Source of the DNA: an uncultured Desulfovibrio sp.
GTDB taxonomy: Bacteria; Desulfobacterota; Desulfovibrionia; Desulfovibrionales; Desulfovibrionaceae
Assembly (NCBI GenBank): GCA_902783285.1
Contig: CACZQM010000049.1
Span: forward strand, 1-33,570
DNA: 33,570 nt
Reading direction: 5' to 3'
Part shown: positions 8,410 to 17,159 of the stretch, one piece after another
Position numbering within the stretch: the stretch's first letter is position 1
Layout: every line of letters starts with the position of its first letter
Notes under the pieces: model-generated
What the model was told of the DNA's origin: nothing
The model's database searches: none
Seen by the model: the letters and a program-made list of their open reading frames with translations, nothing else
Made by a program: the position numbers and the translations under genes

Positions 8410-9330
8410 ATGAAATACGCATATTATCCCGGATGCTCCGGGCATGGCACCTCCGTGGAGTACGAGACTTCCACGCGCGCCGTATGCAAGGCCCTGAACA
8501 TGGACCTTGTTGAGATCGACGACTGGAACTGCTGCGGTTCGACCCCTGCGCATTCTGTGAGCCATGAGCTCTCGGGGGCCCTTTCCGCGCGCAACCTGCT
8601 GCAGGCTGCCAAGACAGGCGCCGATTGCGTCATATCCCCCTGCCCAAGCTGCTCCTCCAACCTCAAGATGGCGCGCTGGCGCATGCAGAAGCCGGAATTC
8701 AAGGCCGGCGTGGACGCGCTGCTCGACGCTCCGACCCCGGCCAACGCAGAGGGCGGCGCCGACCTGCTGGAGACCTATTCCGTCCTGCAGGCCATCGTGG
8801 AGCATGTGGGCGTGGACAGGATCGCCACCGGCGTGGCCTATCCGCTCACGGGGCTCAAGGTCGTCACCTATTACGGCTGCCTGCTCAGCCGGCCTGCCCA
8901 CGTCGCCAAGTTCGACGATCCCGAAGACCCCGTTTCGCTGGACAACATCATGCGGGCGCTCGGTGCCGAGGTGCTGCCCTTCGCCCTCAAGACGGAGTGC
9001 TGCGGAGCTGCCATGGGCATACCTGACGTGAACATCCCGGCCTCGCTCAGCGGGCGCATCCTCGACACGGCAAAAGCCGTGGGCGCGGAAGCCGTGGTCA
9101 CCGCCTGCCCGCTTTGCCATATGAACCTGGACCTCCGCCAGCGCCAGGCCGCGCGCATCTCCGGCAAGCCGTTCTTTGACCTGCCCGTGTTCTACTACAC
9201 GCAGCTGATCTGCCTTGCCTACGGCCTGCCCAAGGAGACCGCGCGCCTGGATAAGCTCGCCGTCGATCCTACCCCGCTTCTGGCCCGGATCGCCCAGCGC
9301 CGCGCTGCGGCCAATCCCAGCAAGTCCTAA
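8410..9330 (+). CDS. hdrB: HdrB, heterodisulfide reductase catalytic subunit homologue
   Basis: A 306-residue protein with two CCG domains: an early YYPGCS segment with WNCCGS and CPSCSSN, then YYGCLLSRP with ECCGAAMG and CPLCHMN. In methanogen HdrB these Cys clusters bind two noncubane [4Fe-4S] clusters that split disulfides. In sulfate reducers the substrate is probably the DsrC disulfide or trisulfide rather than CoM-S-S-CoB, which is inference from the literature on Flx-Hdr. The start follows the hdrC stop after two bases. Confidence 0.94.
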   Translation: MKYAYYPGCSGHGTSVEYETSTRAVCKALNMDLVEIDDWNCCGSTPAHSVSHELSGALSARNLLQAAKTGADCVISPCPSCSSNLKMARWRMQKPEFKAGVDALLDAPTPANAEGGADLLETYSVLQAIVEHVGVDRIATGVAYPLTGLKVVTYYGCLLSRPAHVAKFDDPEDPVSLDNIMRALGAEVLPFALKTECCGAAMGIPDVNIPASLSGRILDTAKAVGAEAVVTACPLCHMNLDLRQRQAARISGKPFFDLPVFYYTQLICLAYGLPKETARLDKLAVDPTPLLARIAQRRAAANPSKS

Positions 9331-9341
9331 GGAGCAGCATC

Positions 9342-11318
9342 ATGAAAATAGGCGTTTTTGTCTGCCACTGCGGCAGCAATATAGCCGCCACTGTCGACTG
9401 CGCCGCAGTCGCGAAGGCGGCCTTGCAGTATCCTGACGTCGTTTACGCCCAGGACACCATGTACACCTGCTCGGAACCGGGACAGCAGAGCATCGTCGAT
9501 GCCGTGAAGGAGCATGGGCTGGACGGCGTGGTCGTGGCTTCCTGCTCGCCGCGCATGCACGAGCCGACGTTCCGCCGCACGGTGGAGCGCGCCGGGCTCA
9601 ACCGCTACATGTTCGAGATGGCCAACATCCGCGAGCACGTCTCGTGGATCGGCCGCGACATGGAAGCCAACACCAACAAGGCCGCCGAGCTGGTGCGCCT
9701 TGCCGTGGAAAAGCTCCGCCGCAACGCCCCCCTGTACGCCAGGCAGTTCGACGTGACCAAGCGCGTGCTGGTCATCGGCGGCGGCATCGCCGGCATCCAG
9801 GCGGCCCTGGACGCCGCCGAGGGCGGCGTGGAAGTCGTCATGGTCGAGCGCGAGAGCACCATCGGCGGCAAGATGGCCAAGCTCGACAAGACCTTCCCCA
9901 CCATCGACTGCTCGAGCTGCGTGCTCGCCCCCAAGATGGTGGACGTCTCCCAGAACCCGAACATCACCCTCTACGCCCATTCGGAAGTGGAGAGCATCTC
10001 CGGCTTCGTGGGCAATTTCACCGTGAAGATCCGCAAGCGCGCCACCTACGTGGACTGGAGCAAGTGCACCGGCTGCGGCACCTGCACCGAGAAGTGCCCC
10101 ACCAAGAACGTGCCCGACGCGTTCAACGAGAACATCAGCTTCTGCCGCGCCATCAACATCCCCTTCCCGCAGGCCATACCCAAGAAGGCGACCATCAATC
10201 CCGACTACTGCCGCAAGATCAAGGACGGCAAGTGCGGCGTGTGCGCCAAGGTCTGCCCCACGGGCGCCATCGTCTACGACATGGCGGATGAGATCGTGGA
10301 GGAAAAGGTGGGCGCCATCATCGCCGCCACCGGCTACGACCTCGCCGACTGGAAGGTGATCAAGGAATACGGCGGCGGACAGTACCCCGATGTCATCACC
10401 TCCCTGCAGTACGAGCGCATGATGTCCGCTTCCGGCCCCACCGCCGGGCACATCGCCCGCCCCTCCGACGGCATGGAGCCCAAGAACATCGTGTTCATCC
10501 AGTGCGTCTGCTCGCGCGATCCTTCCATGGGCAGGCCCTACTGCTCCGGCTTCTGCTGCATGTACACGGCCAAGCAGGCCATCATGACCAAGGACCACCT
10601 GCCCGACACCGAAGCCTTCGTCTTCTACATGGACATCCGCGCGCCGGGCAAGATGTACGATGAGTTCACCCGCCGCGCCCAGGAGGACTACGGCGTCCAG
10701 TACATCCGCGGACGCGTTTCCGCCATCCAGCCCACGGTGCGTCCCGACGGCAAGGTCGGCTACATCGTCAGGGGGGCGGACACGCTGCTCGGCAAGCAGG
10801 TGGAAGTGGATGCCGACATGGTCGTCCTCGCCGTCGGCGTCGAGGCGGCCAAGGGCGCCTCGCACCTCGCCGAGACCCTGCGCATCTCTTATGACCACTT
10901 CGGCTTTTTCGTGGAGAGCCACGTCAAGCTGCGCCCGGTGGAGACGAACACCGCCGGCGTGTATCTTGCCGGCGTCTGCCAGGGGCCGAAGGACATCCCG
11001 GCCTCCGTGGCCCAGGGCAGCGCGGCGGCCGCCAAGGTCATGGCGCTGTTCGCCAAGCCCAAGCTGGAGAATGACCCGCAGATCTCCGTCGTCGACATCA
11101 AGCGCTGCGTGGACTGCGGCAAGTGCATCAAGGTCTGCCCCTACCAGGCCATCGAAGAAGTGGAGCTTCGCGGCGGCATCAAGAAGGCGCACGTCATCGA
11201 GACCGTTTGCCAGGGCTGCGGCGTCTGCACGGCCACCTGCCCGCAGGGCGCCATCCAGCTCTCCCACTTCACGGACAATCAGATCCTTGCGGAGGTGAAC
11301 GCACTATGTCAGTGCTAA
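9342..11318 (+). CDS. hdrA: HdrA, FAD iron-sulfur subunit
   Basis: A 658-residue protein with the HdrA domain order: an N-terminal domain with CHCGSNI, a FAD-binding Rossmann fold (VIGGGIAGIQAAL, about residues 143-156), a CSSC segment near 189, two [4Fe-4S] motifs near 242 (CTGCGTCTEKCP) and 297 (CGVCAKVCP), and a C-terminal ferredoxin domain (CVDCGKCIKVCP near 589, CQGCGVCTATCP near 623). HdrA is the proposed bifurcating centre that splits electron pairs between ferredoxin and the HdrBC disulfide site. The stop overlaps the next start by 13 bases. GC at third positions is very high, which creates a 646-codon antisense frame that is not a gene. Confidence 0.95.
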   Translation: MKIGVFVCHCGSNIAATVDCAAVAKAALQYPDVVYAQDTMYTCSEPGQQSIVDAVKEHGLDGVVVASCSPRMHEPTFRRTVERAGLNRYMFEMANIREHVSWIGRDMEANTNKAAELVRLAVEKLRRNAPLYARQFDVTKRVLVIGGGIAGIQAALDAAEGGVEVVMVERESTIGGKMAKLDKTFPTIDCSSCVLAPKMVDVSQNPNITLYAHSEVESISGFVGNFTVKIRKRATYVDWSKCTGCGTCTEKCPTKNVPDAFNENISFCRAINIPFPQAIPKKATINPDYCRKIKDGKCGVCAKVCPTGAIVYDMADEIVEEKVGAIIAATGYDLADWKVIKEYGGGQYPDVITSLQYERMMSASGPTAGHIARPSDGMEPKNIVFIQCVCSRDPSMGRPYCSGFCCMYTAKQAIMTKDHLPDTEAFVFYMDIRAPGKMYDEFTRRAQEDYGVQYIRGRVSAIQPTVRPDGKVGYIVRGADTLLGKQVEVDADMVVLAVGVEAAKGASHLAETLRISYDHFGFFVESHVKLRPVETNTAGVYLAGVCQGPKDIPASVAQGSAAAAKVMALFAKPKLENDPQISVVDIKRCVDCGKCIKVCPYQAIEEVELRGGIKKAHVIETVCQGCGVCTATCPQGAIQLSHFTDNQILAEVNALCQC

Positions 11319-12760
11319 AAGGTAAAGAACTCCGTATCGTCGGGTTCCTGTGCAACTGGTGTTCCTACGGCGGCGCCGACACTGCCGGCACTGCCCGTGC
11401 CACGCAGCCGACGGACCTCCGTATCATCCGTGTCCCATGCTCCGGGCGCGTCAACCCGCTGTTCGTGCTCAAGGCGCTGATGAACGGCGCCGACGGCGTG
11501 CTCGTTTCCGGCTGCCACCCCAGGGACTGCCACTATTCCGCGGGCAATTTCTTTGCCCGCCGCCGCCTGGAGCTGCTCAAGCAGTTCCTCCCGGTCATCG
11601 GCATCGATCCCAACCGCTTCGAGTACACTTGGGTCTCCGCATCCGAAGGCCCGCGCTGGAAGAACGTGGTGACCAACTTCACCGCCCGCATCCACGAGCT
11701 CGGACCAGCTCCCAAATGGGAAGACGTTCCGGCCCGCTATGACATGCCCGCCGACCTCGCAGAGCCCATCCGCCCGCTTGGCTGCGGCGCGCATCCCTCG
11801 CTGCCCGAGCTCAAGGAGGCCATCAAAAAGGCGCTCGCGGAAGGGCTGGAGGGCGTCCTCGGCTGGAAGCAGGGCTTTGACGCCATCCACGCCGAGCCCG
11901 TGCTGATGACCACGCCTGAAGAAGTGGATTCCCTGATCTGGGGCCCCTTCAACGTGCAGAACCTTGCCGTCCAGCTGCCCCTGTACAAGGGGAAGAAGAT
12001 CGGCGTGGTGGTCAAGGGCTGCGACAGCAAGGGCGTCGTCGAACTGCTTGCCGAAGGCCTCATCGCCCGTGAAGACGTGACCATCTTCGGCATGGGCTGC
12101 AACGGCACGGTGAGCGTCCAGCGCATCCTGGCCAGGCTGCCTGAAGGCGCCGCGATCGGGTCCGTCGCCTGCAAGGGCAGTAAGATCACCGTCCAGGCCG
12201 GCGGCTCAAGCTATGAGATGACCATGGCCGAAGTCGCCCAGGACAAATGCCGCATCTGCACCAGGCCCAATGCCGTGCTTTCGGACGTGTTCTGCGGCAG
12301 CCCCACCACCGAGCCTGAAGAGCCGAAGGACGGGCGCAGCCCGGCGCTGCGCTTCCTGGACTCCCTGAGCCTGGTCGAACGCATGAGCTTCTGGAAGGGG
12401 CAGATGGAACGCTGCATCGCCTGCCATGCCTGCCGCGGCGCCTGCCCGATGTGCGTCTGCCGCGACCATTGCGTCTCAGATTCCCGCAACCCGGAATGGG
12501 TCACGCAGGAAGACACCGTTCAGCAGAAGCTTTTCTTCCAGCTCGTCCACGCCCAGCACCTCGCCGGGCGCTGCACCGGCTGCTACGAATGCGAACGGGC
12601 ATGCCCCATGGACATCCCGGTGTTCGCCCTCAAGCAGCAGTTCGGCCGCATCATCAAGCAGGTGTTCGGCTTCGGCGCCGGCCTCGATGTCAACGCCACG
12701 CCCCCGCTGCTTACCTATCAGGTGGATGAACCAACCATCAAGGAGCATGATCTGGCATGA
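11306..12760 (+). CDS. flxD: FlxD-FlxC-like fusion: MvhD-type domain plus iron-sulfur protein
   Basis: A 484-residue protein. Residues 8-135 are an MvhD (methyl-viologen-reducing hydrogenase delta) domain with CNWCSYGGAD, PCSGR and GCHPRDCHY, which carries a [2Fe-2S] cluster and docks HdrA. The rest contains a KKIGVVVKGCDSKG segment, reminiscent of FrhB-type proteins, and a C-terminal pair of [4Fe-4S] motifs, CIACHACRGACP near 370 and CTGCYECERACP near 422, as expected of FlxC. So two Flx roles appear to be on one chain. GGAGG at 11291-11295 supports the ATG at 11306, inside the hdrA 3' end, and its TGA overlaps the flxB start. The functional name of the second half is less sure than the MvhD part. 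Confidence 0.83.
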   Translation: MSVLKGKELRIVGFLCNWCSYGGADTAGTARATQPTDLRIIRVPCSGRVNPLFVLKALMNGADGVLVSGCHPRDCHYSAGNFFARRRLELLKQFLPVIGIDPNRFEYTWVSASEGPRWKNVVTNFTARIHELGPAPKWEDVPARYDMPADLAEPIRPLGCGAHPSLPELKEAIKKALAEGLEGVLGWKQGFDAIHAEPVLMTTPEEVDSLIWGPFNVQNLAVQLPLYKGKKIGVVVKGCDSKGVVELLAEGLIAREDVTIFGMGCNGTVSVQRILARLPEGAAIGSVACKGSKITVQAGGSSYEMTMAEVAQDKCRICTRPNAVLSDVFCGSPTTEPEEPKDGRSPALRFLDSLSLVERMSFWKGQMERCIACHACRGACPMCVCRDHCVSDSRNPEWVTQEDTVQQKLFFQLVHAQHLAGRCTGCYECERACPMDIPVFALKQQFGRIIKQVFGFGAGLDVNATPPLLTYQVDEPTIKEHDLA

Positions 12761-13914
12761 GCAGTCTTCTTTTTGCCACACCAAAGGAACTGGCAGGGTG
12801 GCTCGCGAAGCTGGCGGCCAGCTATCGCGTGCTTGCCCCCCGTCAGGAAGGTCCCGCCGTGGTCTTCCGCCCGCAGTCTGCCGAGCAGCTTGCCCAGGCG
12901 GATCCCGCCGCGCTTCTCCGGCGTTCCACGGCCTCGCCCAAGCAGGCCATCCTGCCCCAGAGCGAGGTCCTCGTGAAGTTCTCGTCCGTGAAGGACGCGG
13001 AAGACGCCTCCAAGCTCACCACCACGCTCACCGTGCCCGAAGCCGCCGTGCCCACGGTGCTCTTCGGCTGCCGTCCCTGTGACGCCCGCGGCTTCGTGGT
13101 GCTCGACAGGCCCTACCTCGAAGGCCCCCTCAAAGACCCGTATTACGGTGCACGCCGGGAAGCCACGGTCATCGTCACCCAGGCCTGCCCCTCCGCATTC
13201 TCCACCTGCTTCTGCAACTGGGTCGGGAGCCATCCCGCTGACGGAGAGGGCTCCGACGTGCTGTTCACCGCCGTCGAGGGCGGCTACGCGCTGGAGGCCC
13301 TGACGGACAAGGGCGCCGCCCTTCTTGAAGGTTCCGGCTTTGCCCCCGCAGAGGAAAAAAGGCAGGCCGTGGACGATGCCCACGCCGCGGCTGCCGCGTC
13401 CCTCGCCCCCGCGCCCGGCCTGCAGGATGTTCCGGCGAAGATCGCCAAGCGCTTCACGGACGAGGCCTTCTGGACGAAGGAGACCGTCAAGTGCCTTTCC
13501 TGCGGCGCCTGCACCTATCTCTGTCCCACCTGCCAGTGCTTCACCATCACCGACGAAGGCTCGCAGCTGGACGGACGCCGCCTGCGCAGCTGGGATTCCT
13601 GCATGACCCCCCTGTTCACCCTGGAGACCAGCGGCCACAACTCCCGCGCCGCCAAGCATGCGCGCATGCGCAACAGGGTCAGCCACAAGTTCAGCTTCTA
13701 CCCTGAGCGCTACGGCGGATATTATTCCTGCGTGGGCTGCGGCAGGTGCGTCGTGAGCTGCCCGGTCTCCCTGGACATCCGCCACATGGTCACGGCGGCC
13801 ATCGAAGGCGTGGAGGTCGAGCCGCAGCCTGCGCCGGCCGCAAAACCCGCGCCGGAAGCTCCAAAGACCGAAAACGCCAAGGGCAAGTCCAAAAAAGGTA
13901 AGGAGAAGATATGA
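12757..13914 (+). CDS. flxB: FlxB-like 4Fe-4S protein (AsrA-like)
   Basis: A 385-residue protein whose N-terminal half has a CRPCD segment and CFCNWVG, as in the AsrA/HydB-type sulfhydrogenase beta family. It has two [4Fe-4S] motifs, CLSCGACTYLCPTC near residue 246 and CVGCGRCVVSCP near 325. It should carry electrons from the flavoprotein FlxA towards the FlxD/HdrA part. The last 40 residues are an Ala/Pro/Lys tail without clear structure. It starts in an ATGA overlap with the previous gene and overlaps flxA in the same way, so the three genes are translationally coupled. Confidence 0.87.
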   Translation: MSSLLFATPKELAGWLAKLAASYRVLAPRQEGPAVVFRPQSAEQLAQADPAALLRRSTASPKQAILPQSEVLVKFSSVKDAEDASKLTTTLTVPEAAVPTVLFGCRPCDARGFVVLDRPYLEGPLKDPYYGARREATVIVTQACPSAFSTCFCNWVGSHPADGEGSDVLFTAVEGGYALEALTDKGAALLEGSGFAPAEEKRQAVDDAHAAAAASLAPAPGLQDVPAKIAKRFTDEAFWTKETVKCLSCGACTYLCPTCQCFTITDEGSQLDGRRLRSWDSCMTPLFTLETSGHNSRAAKHARMRNRVSHKFSFYPERYGGYYSCVGCGRCVVSCPVSLDIRHMVTAAIEGVEVEPQPAPAAKPAPEAPKTENAKGKSKKGKEKI

Positions 13915-14771
13915 GCGAGAACAATTGCGGCTGCAGCAAGAATCCTTACCTGCCTGAAGTCGCCACCGTGCTTGAGGTGATCACGGAATCGCCGACCATC
14001 AAGTCTTTCCGCGTGCGCTTTGACAACGAGGAAGCCTGGCAGGCTTTCTCCCATCAGCCGGGGCAGGTCGGACAGCTCTCCGTGTTCGGCGTGGGCGAAT
14101 CCACCTTTGTCATCAATACGCCGCCTTCCAGCAAGGCGGAGAACGGCTACATCCAGTTTTCCGTGATGCGCGCCGGCGAAGTGACCACGGCCATCCACAA
14201 GCTCCGTCCCGGGGACAAGGTCGGCGTGCGCGCGCCGCTCGGCAATTACTTCCCCTGGGAGCAGTGGAAGGGCAAGAGCGTGTTCTTCGTGGGCGGCGGC
14301 ATCGGCATGGCGCCCATCCGCACCATCATGCTGCACCTGATGGAGCGCGCCCAGGACTACGGCAAGCTGAGCCTGCTCTACGGCGCCAAATCGCCTGAGG
14401 ACCTGGCCTACAAGGCCGACATCCCCGGCTGGCTGGAAAGCAAGGTGCTCAACACCACCCTGACCATCGACCGTGAAGCTCCCAACTGGCAGCACCGCGT
14501 GGGGCTCATCCCCAACGTGCTCAAGGAACTCAAGCCCAGCCCTGATGACTGCATCGCCGTGCTCTGCGGCCCGCCCATCATGATCAAGTTCACGCTGGCG
14601 GCCTTCCGCGAGCTCGGCTTCAAGGACGAGAATATCGTCACCACCCTCGAACGCCGCATGAAGTGCGGGATAGGCATCTGCGGGCGCTGCAACCTCGGCA
14701 GCAAGTATGTCTGCCTGGACGGACCTGTGTTCACCCAGGCGCAGCTCAACGGATTGCCTCCGGAGATGTAA
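13911..14771 (+). CDS. flxA: FlxA, FAD/NAD-binding and [2Fe-2S] oxidoreductase
   Basis: A 286-residue protein of the ferredoxin-NADP reductase superfamily, close to AsrB and the sulfhydrogenase gamma subunit. It has a FAD-binding beta-barrel in the first 100 residues, a nucleotide-binding segment FVGGGIGMAPIR near 126, CGPPIM near 220, and a C-terminal Cys group CGIGICGRCNLG with a later Cys that fits the [2Fe-2S] site of dihydroorotate dehydrogenase electron-transfer subunits. It is the predicted NADH entry point of the Hdr-Flx complex. It is the last gene of the operon, and a strong terminator follows 25 bases after the stop. Confidence 0.9.
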   Translation: MSENNCGCSKNPYLPEVATVLEVITESPTIKSFRVRFDNEEAWQAFSHQPGQVGQLSVFGVGESTFVINTPPSSKAENGYIQFSVMRAGEVTTAIHKLRPGDKVGVRAPLGNYFPWEQWKGKSVFFVGGGIGMAPIRTIMLHLMERAQDYGKLSLLYGAKSPEDLAYKADIPGWLESKVLNTTLTIDREAPNWQHRVGLIPNVLKELKPSPDDCIAVLCGPPIMIKFTLAAFRELGFKDENIVTTLERRMKCGIGICGRCNLGSKYVCLDGPVFTQAQLNGLPPEM

Positions 14772-14796
14772 GCCTTCCCATCGGACCATGACGCAT

Positions 14797-14828
14797 GAGG
14801 AGGCGGCCGTTAGGCCGCCTCCTCTTTT
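14797..14828 (+). terminator. intrinsic terminator of the hdr-flx operon
   Basis: A perfect 12-bp stem (GAGGAGGCGGCC with GGCCGCCTCCTC) with the four-base loop GTTA, followed by TTTT. It lies 25 bases after the flxA stop and ends the six-gene operon. Confidence 0.92.
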
Positions 14829-14892
14829 GCGCGGCAGAGTCCGGCGCGTGCTTTTGCACCGGCCGGCACGGGGGAGCGTGGAAGGCGGGGAT

Positions 14893-14935
14893 AAAAAAGG
14901 CCCCGGCGACAAAAAGGAGGTAAACATCGCCGGGG
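14893..14935 (-). terminator. intrinsic terminator of the ACT/DUF711 genes
   Basis: On the minus strand CCCCGGCGA and TCGCCGGGG form a 9-bp stem around a 17-base loop and are followed by CC and six T. It lies about 120 bases past the stop of the DUF711 gene and faces the hdr-flx terminator, so the two convergent operons are separated by two terminators. The rest of the gap 14829-15054 shows no gene. Confidence 0.75.
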
Positions 14936-15054
14936 GAACGCATGAGCGGAACATGCGCTGGAATATAATCGTCCATTACGGCGCGGCAGTCAAGCTCTTT
15001 AATGGAGCCTGCCTCCAGGCCGGGGCTGGTCCGGGTGCGGCGGCAGCGGCGGAA

Positions 15055-16425
15055 TCAGTTTTTCAGGCTGTGGATGGGGGCGGGGATGCGTCCGCCCAGG
15101 GCGATGAAGGCAGAGGCATCGCCCTGGTTGACAGGGATGATCTTGGCCTGCCCGAGGAGCCCGCCGAACACGGCCGTTTCGCCCACGCCCTTGCCGGGGA
15201 CGGGGATGACGCGCACGGCCGTCGTCTTGCCGTTGATCATCCCGATGGCCATTTCGTCGGCGATGATGCCGGAGATGGCAGACGCCGGCGTGTCTCCGGG
15301 GATGGCGATCATGTCCAGCCCCACGGAGCAGACGCTGGTCATGGCTTCCAGCTTTTCCATGGTGAGCGCGCCGGTGTTGGCCGCCGCCTCGATGCTGGAA
15401 TCTTCGGAAACGGGGATGAATGCGCCGGAGAGCCCGCCCACGTGCGACGAGGCGAACACGCCGCCTTTTTTCACGGCGTCGTTGAGCATGGCCAGGGCTG
15501 CGGTGGAGCCGGGGGCGCCGATGGAGGAAAGCCCGACGCTCTGGAAGATCTCGCCCACGGAGTCGCCTACGGCGGGCGTGGGGGCCAGGGAAAGGTCGGC
15601 CACTCCGAAGGGCAGCCCCATGCGCTCCGCCACTTCCCGGCCGATCAGCTCGCCCACGCGGGTCACCTTGTAGGCGGTGGACTTGATGACTTCGGCCACG
15701 TCGCTGAGGGTGAGGCATTTTTGGGTCTCCCGGGCGCGGTCGATGGCCTTTTTGACCACGCCTGGTCCGGAAACGCCGACGTTGATGACCACGTCGGGCT
15801 CGCCGATGCCCAGGTAGGCGCCGGCCATGAAGGGCACGTCCTGGGGGATGTTGGCGAACACCACCAGCTTGGCGCAGCCGATGCCGTCGCGCGTTCCCGT
15901 GGCCTGCGCCACCTTGAGGATCTGCCTGCCCATGAGGGCGACGGCGTCCATGTTGATGCCGGCGCGCGATGAAGCGACGTTGATGGATGAGCAGACGCGG
16001 TCGGTGCCGGCCAGGGCTTCCGGGAGGGCTTCGATGAGCGCCCGGTCGCCCGGGGTCATGCCCTTTTCCACCAGGGCTCCAAAGCCGCCGAGGAAATCGA
16101 CGCCTGCGTCCTTGGCGGCTTCGTCCAGCATCTGGCATGCGCTGACCATCTGGGATGCGGAAAAGCCGGCACCCACCACGGCCATGGGGCTGACGCTGAT
16201 GCGCTTGTTGACCACGGGGATCCCGTAGCGCGCGCCCACCTCGTTGCACGTCTCGACAAGGCGGGCGGCGTATTTGGCGATCTTGGCGCGCACCTTGTAG
16301 GAAAAGTAGTCGAAGTCATGGCTGGCGCAGTCGAACAGGCTGATGCCAAGGGTCACCGTCCTCACGTCCAGATGTTCGTTGCGAAGCATGTTGATGGTGC
16401 TGAGCACCTCGCGTTCTGTAAGCAT
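15055..16425 (-). CDS. DUF711/UPF0210 (PFL family) protein
   Basis: A 456-residue soluble protein of the conserved DUF711 family, often labelled PFL-like. It has the expected length and Gly/Ala-rich alpha/beta sequence, with [14 protein letters not shown] and [17 protein letters not shown]. The biochemical function is not established. Across many anaerobes the gene is paired with an upstream ACT-domain gene, as here (18-base gap), which suggests control or sensing of an amino acid or related ligand; that is inference. The start has an AGAGG site upstream. The resemblance to pyruvate formate-lyase is in name only: I see no RxxGY glycyl-radical motif at its C-terminus. Confidence 0.88.
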   Translation of the reverse strand: MLTEREVLSTINMLRNEHLDVRTVTLGISLFDCASHDFDYFSYKVRAKIAKYAARLVETCNEVGARYGIPVVNKRISVSPMAVVGAGFSASQMVSACQMLDEAAKDAGVDFLGGFGALVEKGMTPGDRALIEALPEALAGTDRVCSSINVASSRAGINMDAVALMGRQILKVAQATGTRDGIGCAKLVVFANIPQDVPFMAGAYLGIGEPDVVINVGVSGPGVVKKAIDRARETQKCLTLSDVAEVIKSTAYKVTRVGELIGREVAERMGLPFGVADLSLAPTPAVGDSVGEIFQSVGLSSIGAPGSTAALAMLNDAVKKGGVFASSHVGGLSGAFIPVSEDSSIEAAANTGALTMEKLEAMTSVCSVGLDMIAIPGDTPASAISGIIADEMAIGMINGKTTAVRVIPVPGKGVGETAVFGGLLGQAKIIPVNQGDASAFIALGGRIPAPIHSLKN

Positions 16426-16443
16426 GGCAGACCTCTGCTCCTG

Positions 16444-17004
16444 TTAGACGATGGGCACGCGGTGTATGGCCTCGAAGATGTCCTGATGCTGCATGCTCAG
16501 GGTGAGCCCCATGCTGCGGGCCTTGGCGTGGAGCATCTGGCGGAAGGCGCTGCGGTTGATGGAGAGCGGCAGGGCCACTTCGAACACCAGCACGCATTCA
16601 TCGGAACCGGGCGATACCCGGATGGCCTTGAGGTTTTCGATATTGACGTTCTGGCTGGCGAAGATGCCGGAAATGACGGCGATGATGTCCGGCTGGTCGG
16701 AACCGTAGACGGTGACGACGAAGGGCTCGGATTCCACCTGGCCGGAGGCGTCGCGGTTCATGGCGCGCGCCGTGACGGAAAGATCCATGCCCTTTTCTTC
16801 CAGCGCCAGGCTGACGACGCGCTGGATGTCTTCCGGACTGACGTTTTCGGGCGATGCCACGATGAAGATCGAGGCGAACTGGCCTTTGAGGATGGTCTGG
16901 CTCAGTTCTTCGATATTGCATTTTTCCAGCGAGAGCGCACTGGCGATGGCATGCACCACGCCCGGGCAGTCGCGGCCGATGACGGAAATGACGGTATGCA
17001 GCAT
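16444..17004 (-). CDS. ACT-domain protein (GcvR-like)
   Basis: A 186-residue protein made of two ACT repeats: the first begins at the N-terminus (TVISVIGRDCPGVVHAIA), the second near residue 95 (FVVTVYGSDQPDIIAVIS). Both show the beta-alpha-beta start with G.D.P/G typical of small-molecule-binding ACT domains, as in GcvR and UPF0237 proteins. It has no DNA-binding domain. It is expected to bind an amino acid and modulate a partner, perhaps the DUF711 protein encoded next. A promoter is predicted just upstream. Confidence 0.85.
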   Translation of the reverse strand: MLHTVISVIGRDCPGVVHAIASALSLEKCNIEELSQTILKGQFASIFIVASPENVSPEDIQRVVSLALEEKGMDLSVTARAMNRDASGQVESEPFVVTVYGSDQPDIIAVISGIFASQNVNIENLKAIRVSPGSDECVLVFEVALPLSINRSAFRQMLHAKARSMGLTLSMQHQDIFEAIHRVPIV

Positions 17005-17044
17005 GAAGGCTCCTTATGCGCATGGGAGGAAAACACCGGCATGA

Positions 17045-17074
17045 AAGATAGACGCGAAAAAGCCGGCGCGTCAA
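17045..17074 (-). promoter_or_regulatory. candidate sigma70 promoter of the ACT-DUF711 operon
   Basis: On the minus strand TTGACG (5 of 6) is separated by 18 bases from TATCTT (4 of 6), about 40 bases before the ACT start. It sits just after the terminator that closes nhaC, so the ACT-DUF711 pair is probably its own transcription unit. Confidence 0.5.
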
Positions 17075-17106
17075 GGCACGGACAGGGCGGGCGCGGACGC
17101 CGCCGG

Positions 17107-17138
17107 TAAAAAGAGCCCCTCCCCGGCGGGGGAGGGGC
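17107..17138 (-). terminator. intrinsic terminator after nhaC
   Basis: On the minus strand GCCCCTCCCC and GGGGAGGGGC form a perfect 10-bp stem with a four-base loop, followed by TC and five T. It is 22 bases after the antiporter stop. Confidence 0.92.
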
Positions 17139-17159
17139 GCAACGTCCGGTCTGGCAGGG

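Noticed and set aside
9327-11267. 646-codon open frame on the minus strand across hdrA
   Set aside because: It is antisense to HdrA, low-complexity Ala/Gly/Asp/His/Val sequence, with no motif.
14911-14968. Strong ribosome-binding-like AAGGAGG on the plus strand with a downstream ATG and a TATAAT
   Set aside because: The ATG at 14942 opens only about eight codons, TATAAT at 14964 lacks a -35, and the purine stretch lies in the loop of the minus-strand terminator.
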